Shown: positions 57,851 through 64,000 of the stretch, piece after piece
Layout: each line of letters begins with the position of its first letter
Position numbering within the stretch: the stretch's first letter is position 1
NCBI GenBank assembly: GCA_035771165.1
Contig: JAWNZC010000473.1
Span: forward strand, 716,501-780,500
Length of the DNA: 64,000 nt
Direction: 5' to 3'
Source of the DNA: Paragorgia papillata
Lineage: Eukaryota > Cnidaria > Anthozoa > Scleralcyonacea > Coralliidae
Notes under the pieces: generated by a model
Told to the model about the DNA's origin: nothing
The model's database searches: none
The model's input: only the letters and a program-made list of their open reading frames with translations
Translations under genes and position numbers: made by a program

Positions 57851-58429
57851 GAAACAAAAGTTAATATGTTGGGAACTGTAAATTGTCCAGTCAGAAAGCT
57901 TGATTTGTACCATGTGACAGTCAATTAATCATCGAATTACCACTCAAAATAATATTCTCCGTCTGTCTGTGGGAAGGGCCTACCCCCTAACCTTTCCCCC
58001 TGTTTGTTTCTACGGCTTGCATCCCCCGGATAGTTCAAGAACTGATCTGGCCACATAGGCTAATGCAGAGGAAATTTATCGACACCGCGTAACTGGTCCC
58101 TTCTCCGTACCACCAATGTTTGACGTCAAAGCCTAGATTCGTCAGACTGCTACCGCCTAGATATGAAGCCAGATATAGTCTCAGGAAACGTCGGCAATAG
58201 AATCTACCAAATACTCGAACTGTTCGTTCTAAGCGTCCTTTTTCTCGGCTTGTGCAATTAATAACATGAACGCCAAAATCTTAAATTAAATGACGCTTAT
58301 ACTGTACATTTCATTCCCCAATATTCATGTATAAAAAATTCTGATTGTAAATTTATACTCATTCAGCCTAGTTGACTGCTAGGTAATTTGTTATTAAACT
58401 ATCTATCTACCTGTATCACAATATTCCAA
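57851..58429. other. Unassigned sequence
   Basis: No gene or repeat recognised. Base composition becomes more GC-rich toward the DIRS-like relic. Confidence 0.4.
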
Positions 58430-59745
58430 TCGTATCCATGCACCCAGATGACTGTTTTCCATTCGGTATATGGAGTGGAGATACCAAGTTTACGTTGATC
58501 TTATCCTCCCATTTGGTTGCGTTCTGTGCCCTTTCAGCAGTTCATTGGATCCTCTCCAACAACTCCCAGGTGACACCACTGGGTCTTCGGAATTTTATCT
58601 TGGACCACTCCTCCGTTTGTGGTTGGGTTGGGCACTTGGCATTGCCAGGAGCTCGAATCCTTGATTGACCATCTCCACCACGCGTGTAAAGTTGTCCGCC
58701 CGGGTCGGGAATTCCTCCGTCGCATAATTGACTTTCGTCGGGCCCTCCAATGGTGGTTGGCATTGTTTCAGGAATGGAATACCATTAGTTGCTTTCTCCG
58801 CTCAAATTTACTCATACCCGACCTCTCTGTGTTTTCTCCTGCATCCGGCGTGGGGAGTCTTGGTGCTCCCTTTAACTGACACTGATTCGCATCGCTGTGG
58901 TGTTTTCGTTCTGATGCTCCTTCGATTGCATTTTGTGAATGATTCCCTATAGTCGTCTTTCATAAGTAATGAGTAATGATTTATTTAACGTCGCAAGCAC
59001 AGGATGTGGTCGCCCAATCATCCGAGCCTAAGACCTAACTTGTTAATTTTACAGAGGAAGGAAAACCGCGGGGCCCTGCAAAAAACCCTCGAAGCACAGC
59101 AGAGACCAACTAAACTCTACTCACATGAAATTCAAGTTCGAGAACGGGGTTTTCCCAGACGTTCACCCAATCCAAGTGCTGGCCCCGTTCAACTGGGCTT
59201 AACTATTGGTGAGAGGCAGCGCCCTAACAGCACACGCCACCCGTGCTCTCTGGGGCCGTAGCTGGTTTCGGTTTCGGTTACAGGTCATCTCAACACCTCC
59301 GCTGATGCTTCTCGTTTTCGTTTCTTGGTTTTCTTCGCGTGTCAAAGTTTACTTGTCCCTCTTCCTAATTCGATCCTCAGTCTCCGATGCCTGCACTGGC
59401 ATTGCTTCCGGTGGTATCCTCGCTGTCTAATCGTCCGCAAGAGCGTCATCCTTCATACTGGTCTATCCGCGGGTATTCTATTTGTGCTGTGGCTGCCCTA
59501 CGGGTCTACCTCGTTCCGGGGCATTTCATCGGGCCCGCTGTTCGTCGTCTTCGGTTCCGTTATCTCCACCCCTCGTCAACCAGTGGCTCCGCTCCATACG
59601 GCTGCTGGATTTGGTTCTTCGTCTAGCAGCCACAGTTTTTTCGAATAGGCGCAGCAACATCAGCAGCGTTGGCTGGAATTCCGGATCACTTAATAAAGAC
59701 CCTCGATCGGTGGTCTAGCAGCACGTACGAAAAGCTCCAGACGCT
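58430..59745 (+). pseudogene. DIRS/Ngaro-like retroelement relic (RT, RNase H, tyrosine recombinase)
   Basis: In several broken plus-strand frames I see: HPDDCFPFGI and QVYVDLILPFG (reverse transcriptase palm, about 58440-58530); QELESLIDHLHHACKVVRPG followed by REFLRRIIDF (RT thumb/connection, about 58645-58735), with a WLALFQEWN segment; a degraded ASG..G.L..PF segment where RNase H starts (about 58850); VKVYLS (about 59340); and finally HSF (59631) plus, after a 2-base shift, RIGAATSAALAGIPDHLIKT (from 59642) with LDRWSSSTY, which is the HxxR box and Tyr region of the tyrosine recombinase. This order is diagnostic of DIRS/Ngaro elements, which integrate by recombination. Multiple frameshifts, and loss of the YxDD region, make it inactive. 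Confidence 0.75.
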
Positions 59746-60440
59746 CTTATTGCCGTTGCTCGGATCTTGGCTTGATCCGTCAATCAGCTGCTCCCTTTGG
59801 AGGAGGTTCGCGTTCCTCGAAATCCTCGCTCCAGCTAGCTGGAGAGGTCGCATTGGAGAGGAGTTTCTCGGTCGCGCAGGAACACCACTATTACCTAAAT
59901 GAGTAGGATCGCGCTTCGTGTGCCAGCACCAGACTGGTCTGCCAGGCCTTGGCGACTCGCTAGCTTGGTGGTGTAATGATTGCCGGCCCGAGATGCCCAA
60001 TGGGGATTGCGACCCTCCAAATGTAGTAATGTGTACGTCTATTTACTGACTTATCCATGCATCCTTGTATCTCGTTACTACACAGCGCTGTTATTAATGG
60101 GATTTATGCAATAAACAATATTAAATCTAGCTGTGTGTTGTTTGGGTGGCTCCAACTCCCCTGGTTCATTGGGGCTATCTGGTCACGCATGGCACACGTG
60201 AAATGTCACACTCCAGCGATCAATGAATTGGGCACTGTTGATCAGAGGCACGTGATACGTGCGTGCTTAGAAGGATGATGCAATATCCGGAACTACTAGT
60301 AAACGTTTCCTTGGTCCCGGGCTCAGCATTGTTGGCACCGTTTCTCGAGGGGATCTTCCCAGCCTCCTCCCCACAACGTGCTATCGAGACAGTGACTGCC
60401 TCCCCCTGGTCCCGCCAGTTTACGCTTCAGTTTGTTGTTG
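59746..60440. other. GC-richer sequence after the recombinase relic
   Basis: Probably the 3' region of the DIRS-like element. Overlapping frames of 60-100 residues on both strands show no motif. Confidence 0.35.
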
Positions 60441-61135
60441 CATAAGCGCCAGTCCACACGCTCCTCGGAGTTTTAAGCCTCCGCAACTGCTAACGGGTGC
60501 TCCTCCCTTGTTACTCGGTCATTAGCTAACAGACTCACCTGTTATTCGCGTGGTTGTGCAAGCGCCAATCCACAGGCCTCTTGCCCTGGAGTTTGAAGCC
60601 TCCGCAACTGCTAACGGATGCACCTCAGTTAGCTAATGTTTATCACGTCGGAGCGTCCTCTACACCACTCCCACTTCCCACTTTAATCCTGGAGCCTCTT
60701 TATTCCTTCACCAGATGCCCCTCTGGTGTTCAGCAAGGTTCGTTCGCAGAACCATTGGTTGCTAGCGCCGGGAGAGGGCTCTCCCGGCTTGCGAACGGTT
60801 GCTCCACCGTTGTTGATCCGTCTACTCTGTAGAAGGAGTAAGCGGTGAGCACAGACGCCATGAGTCTTGCTTAGACTTCAGTCTTCTTACTGCTCGAACA
60901 GCGCCAATCGACAACCCACTCCCTTTGCACCGGAGTTTGTAGCCTCTGCAACTGCCAACGGATGCGCCTCCGTTGTTACTTGGTCATTAGCTAACAGACT
61001 CACCTCTGTTATTCGCGTGGTGGTGCAAGCGCCAATCCACATGCCTCCTGCCCTGGAGTTTGAAGCCTCCGCAACTGCTAACGGTTGCGCCTCAGTTAGC
61101 TAATGTTTATCACGTCTGTGCGTCCTCTACACCAG
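60441..61135 (+). repeat. Duplicated block downstream of the DIRS relic
   Basis: 60441-60660 and 60895-61135 are direct copies (GCGCCAATCCACA ... GAGTTTGAAGCCTCCGCAAC ... TTAGCTAATGTTTATCACGT), each itself made of two similar halves. They may be remnants of the split direct repeats that end DIRS-like elements. Frames through them are not coding-like. Confidence 0.55.
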
Positions 61136-61280
61136 TAGTAGGGGAGGGGCTGTTTAAACCCATTTTTGATTTTCTTAAAAAATATTTTAATTTAAAATTA
61201 AAATATTTTCCCGTTCCCCAAATTTTCCTCCATTTCCCGTTTTCCTCAAATTCCGAAAGCCGAAGCCGTGTTAAAACTGG

Positions 61281-64000
61281 TTACCAGTATCCGACATTTT
61301 TTACGCATTCCCAGTATCCTAAATATTTTTTCCGCATTTCCGAAATCTGGATATTTTGCTCGGCTTGCGCCTTTACCTCCGCGATGCTCCGGTGTCCGAT
61401 CGCTAATGTCCGAATTCCGTCTTCGCAAATTACTCTTTTGTCGTCGTCTGCCGAAAGTGCTATCTTGTTGATCCTTTCCGTGTAGATTTCGTGTTGCCTG
61501 CTTCTAAAAGTGTTCATGCCTTTTAGTATGTTTTTCTTGGTAAAGAGGCAGTTTTTGTAGTCGTCGAATGTTATTTCCTTTTCGACTACGCCCTTTTTGA
61601 CTCCCTTACATTTCTTTTCCTCCTTTTGCGTTTTGTTCATCTTATAGGCGTATAACTTGCTTCTTAATCCCACAAACTCTGCTATTTGCTTTCCACCTGC
61701 CTCGTCCTTCATCATTCCTACAACCTTTTTGTTAACACCGGTAGGGATTCCTGATGGGTGGTTTTTGTCGAAGTTGTTGGTGTCGAAGTGTGTGTAGACG
61801 TCTTTTGAGATATCCTTGTAGAAATCCTTTGTCTTAATTTCATAGCACAGGCTGTTGGTGTCTGTAAATAGCAGTTGTGCATTGTTTCCATAATTAGCCT
61901 TGATGTAGTTGTAATGAAAGTCGTACATCAATGTCTTACTGATATCTAAGATACTCATTCCAAGATAGATTGGCTTGTTGAGTTTGATTGTTGTTTTCTT
62001 CATGTGGACAGCCACAAGGTTTTCGGTAAAGGTGTTGACACCATTAAAGTTTGGCTTTTTGGTTAAAAATTCTAAAGCCTTTTCATCTGTTACCAACCTC
62101 ACATCAACTCTGTTTCTGATGTTTTCCATTGTTTTACCGAACACGCTGTTGTTCATTAGTTTGAAAAAGTTCTTTTCGAAGTCTGTTGTTCCCTTGGTCC
62201 TCAGATTTGTGTTAAGCTGTATGTACTCTTTTAACCACGGTTTTTCGTTGAATGTTATGCCTTTATGAACTTTTGTTAGTTTTAAACCAAGTTCGATGTA
62301 CTGTTTTAGGTTTTTATGGTGTATGACATACTTTTCCTTATCGTTCAGGTTTGGAACCAATTTTTCTACGTTTCCGATCTTAACTCTTTCAGCTGCAAGC
62401 GGGTACTCGTTATGTTTGTCATGTAACTTATCAGGGTATTTTAAATTTACCTCTAAAATGCAACCTTTTCCTTCCTCGCCTGCTATGTTTTCCCAGTTAT
62501 CTAGGTCCTCCTCTTTCATCCACTTAAAGTCGTTGACAGGTAGGGGTTCACTCATTGCGTAACCATACAGGTTGTTTGCGTCTAGGTATGGGATGTAAAC
62601 ACTTTCCTCTTTTGGATTATAGTTTGACATGTACACGTTGTTTGCCTTTGCATGTCTTTTTGTTATTGTGCTGATCCCTCCTCTGATTCCCTGTTCAATC
62701 ATAAGATACATATTAGGGTCAGATATTAGATCTAACTCAACCTTTGTTAACTTTAGTGCGGCGTCCCACGCAAGTCCCGGAGCTGTATAAAACCATAGGG
62801 GGTCTAGTCCATAGTTGGCTTTACAGACTTCTCTGAGGCTCTCCATAACATCCGCAAGTAACAACACGTCTGTTTTTAGGTACAGATTGTGATAGTCTCT
62901 CATTGTGTTGCATTTAAATGTGTTCCACACATTTTTTGCATGCTCATAGTCACTATCGCTTATGTCGGTGTTGTTTAACTTGCTATGGAAGTTTTCTTTT
63001 TCAGGCAGCTTGTTAAACTGTAGCTTGTCAAAACCTGTCATGAACTCGTATGGGAACACGCCTTTTCTTTTTAACATTTTCATTTGTTCCTGTGTGCAAT
63101 CCTTTTTCATTTCCTTCTCCAATGTGTTGAACTGGTTTACGCCAAGATTTCCAACCAGACTGTCTAGTGAACTTAGTGTGAACTTTAGGCTGTCGAGGAA
63201 CCTTAGTCCGTACTTGATCTCTATTTCTTTACCCTTGTTGTTTGTGAATGTTTCCATGACCACCTCCTTGTTGAACGAGATGTACTTTTCATCCGTTTTG
63301 GGGATACATCCAATGGCACCCTCTGTAAGCCTAAGACTTTTTACAAACAGATGTGAGTCATATCCCTCAAGATTGTGAAACAACACAGGAATGAACTTTG
63401 GGTTTCTCATTTTGAGGTTGCACGCGTTGTGAGCTGCGCCTCTGTATTTTCCTGTGTAGTGACAGTGATCTCTAACACGATCGTTGTTAAGAACTTTTTC
63501 GCATGCGTAACAATTTTTTGCACTTTTAAAGTTTTTCTCGTCAGCTAGACTCATGTTGATGGGTATGATGTTCTTGTATATTTTGTAAATTTCTCGCATG
63601 TCTTCCTCAACACTTTCCACAAATTTCTTTCCAATATCCTCTCCAGGCTGTTTCATTGTGTACAGCACGGTTTTGTTTTTGTAAACAGACTCATCAAAAC
63701 ACTTGATGGTGTAACAAAATCCGCTTGGTTCGTGTTTTTGATATTTCATTGTGTAACTTTTCTTTGGGTCGTTTTCGATGGAGTTAATAGGTACGATGAA
63801 ACTTTCGAAGTCGGCATAAATTACGAACGGGATGTCTGTTTTTTTGTGATAACTATTAAAGCTTAACTTACTACCCTCTTTAGGGTAAACGTGTGTTTGA
63901 TGATTGTGGTTAATACATAGTTCTAAATGCTGGGTTAACAGCTTTGGGGTGCCAAACATATTTAAACAACGAGTACAGATATGTTTTTTTACGCACTTTT
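61281..64000 (-). CDS. Polinton-type family-B DNA polymerase, 5' end off the window
   Basis: An open frame of at least 905 residues; it is still open at the right edge, with a CTRC...HLELC zinc-finger-like start. Domains, numbered from the ATG at 63959: Exo I YADFES (about 48); a CYACEK...HCHYTGKYRGAA Zn-binding/endonuclease-VII-like insert (about 150-184); FHNLEGYDSH (Exo II, about 198); the palm motif A YLDANNLYG (about 459); motif B NNSVFGK (about 600); motif C TDTNS (about 698). The arrangement fits protein-primed polymerases of Polinton/Maverick elements. Motif C reads DTN instead of DTD: codon AAC at 61854-61856 replaces the metal-binding Asp, so polymerase activity is probably lost. 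The usual C-terminus (DGIRTLAIGH) is followed by about 39 extra residues into flanking sequence. No integrase, ATPase or capsid gene is in view. Confidence 0.85.
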   Translation of the reverse strand, partial: KCVKKHICTRCLNMFGTPKLLTQHLELCINHNHQTHVYPKEGSKLSFNSYHKKTDIPFVIYADFESFIVPINSIENDPKKSYTMKYQKHEPSGFCYTIKCFDESVYKNKTVLYTMKQPGEDIGKKFVESVEEDMREIYKIYKNIIPINMSLADEKNFKSAKNCYACEKVLNNDRVRDHCHYTGKYRGAAHNACNLKMRNPKFIPVLFHNLEGYDSHLFVKSLRLTEGAIGCIPKTDEKYISFNKEVVMETFTNNKGKEIEIKYGLRFLDSLKFTLSSLDSLVGNLGVNQFNTLEKEMKKDCTQEQMKMLKRKGVFPYEFMTGFDKLQFNKLPEKENFHSKLNNTDISDSDYEHAKNVWNTFKCNTMRDYHNLYLKTDVLLLADVMESLREVCKANYGLDPLWFYTAPGLAWDAALKLTKVELDLISDPNMYLMIEQGIRGGISTITKRHAKANNVYMSNYNPKEESVYIPYLDANNLYGYAMSEPLPVNDFKWMKEEDLDNWENIAGEEGKGCILEVNLKYPDKLHDKHNEYPLAAERVKIGNVEKLVPNLNDKEKYVIHHKNLKQYIELGLKLTKVHKGITFNEKPWLKEYIQLNTNLRTKGTTDFEKNFFKLMNNSVFGKTMENIRNRVDVRLVTDEKALEFLTKKPNFNGVNTFTENLVAVHMKKTTIKLNKPIYLGMSILDISKTLMYDFHYNYIKANYGNNAQLLFTDTNSLCYEIKTKDFYKDISKDVYTHFDTNNFDKNHPSGIPTGVNKKVVGMMKDEAGGKQIAEFVGLRSKLYAYKMNKTQKEEKKCKGVKKGVVEKEITFDDYKNCLFTKKNILKGMNTFRSRQHEIYTERINKIALSADDDKRVICEDGIRTLAIGHRSIAEVKAQAEQNIQISEMRKKYLGYWECVKNVGYW

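Noticed and set aside
58438..61485. Many overlapping 60-140 residue frames on both strands in the GC-richer region
   Set aside because: They are by-products of low stop-codon density; only the collinear DIRS-like motifs across frames were kept.
61060..61485. 141-residue plus-strand frame at the junction of the DIRS relic and the polymerase
   Set aside because: It overlaps the 3' end of the polymerase on the opposite strand and repeat sequence; no motif.

Overview
The window is animal (metazoan) nuclear DNA. It is AT-rich, gene-poor and made almost entirely of repeats, with C2H2 zinc-finger genes, an APE-type non-LTR retrotransposon, hAT, Helitron-like and Harbinger-like DNA transposons, a DIRS-like relic and a Polinton-like DNA polymerase. 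Several short repeats look to me like interspersed repeats common in stony corals: the TAGAGCGTTTTCA ends near 8.4 kb, the TTAACCCTTTCCCTAC hairpin next to TCTGGCATTAGCCAGAG-like blocks, and CTCGTCCCCAGAGCC-type ends. I therefore infer an anthozoan cnidarian, probably a hexacoral. This rests on memory, not on a database search.

Layout. 0-3.2 kb: repeats, a pogo/Tigger-like element (1433-2227) and the 3' flank of a zinc-finger gene. 3.2-4.3 kb: intact 12-finger gene ZNF1 (-). 5.6-7.75 kb: a large foldback element. 7.9-8.34 kb: a zinc-finger pseudogene whose 5' side is split by nested MITEs. 9.1-9.9 kb: foldback. 10.2-14.4 kb: a 15-finger gene ZNF2 (+) with about 2.8 kb of upstream sequence that recurs at 17.1-25.7 kb. 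17.16-23.0 kb: two Helentron/Helitron2-like elements placed about 30 bp apart in opposite orientation; the empty site survives upstream of ZNF2. 25.7-28.3 kb: zinc-finger pseudogene ZNF3, split by a hAT element with an 8-bp duplication. 29.8-35.2 kb: nested foldback and TIR elements plus a hAT MITE. 35.8-44.6 kb: a foldback element filled with a roughly 108-bp satellite, itself invaded by a near full-length CR1/L2-like LINE. 45.3-56.4 kb: a giant imperfect palindrome (family R1) that truncates zinc-finger gene ZNF4 and carries a third Helentron, a foldback, an autonomous-looking hAT transposon and a MITE. 58.4-61.1 kb: a decayed DIRS/Ngaro-like tyrosine-recombinase retroelement. 61.3-64.0 kb: a Polinton-type family-B DNA polymerase running off the right edge, with one altered catalytic residue.

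How it fits together. The only candidate host genes are the zinc-finger paralogs (two uninterrupted, three broken). They share 5' and 3' flanks, so they spread by segmental duplication, and the paralogous flanks provide empty sites that prove individual insertions to the base: 8-bp duplications for three hAT insertions, TT targets with no duplication for the Helentrons, TAA/TTA duplications for Harbinger-like MITEs, TGTA for a solo LTR and TCGTA for the LINE. The most interesting patterns are the asymmetric-terminal-repeat Helentron family with an expandable 33-bp minisatellite, the satellite-bearing foldback, the matched autonomous/non-autonomous hAT pair, and the repeated burial of elements inside palindromic elements.
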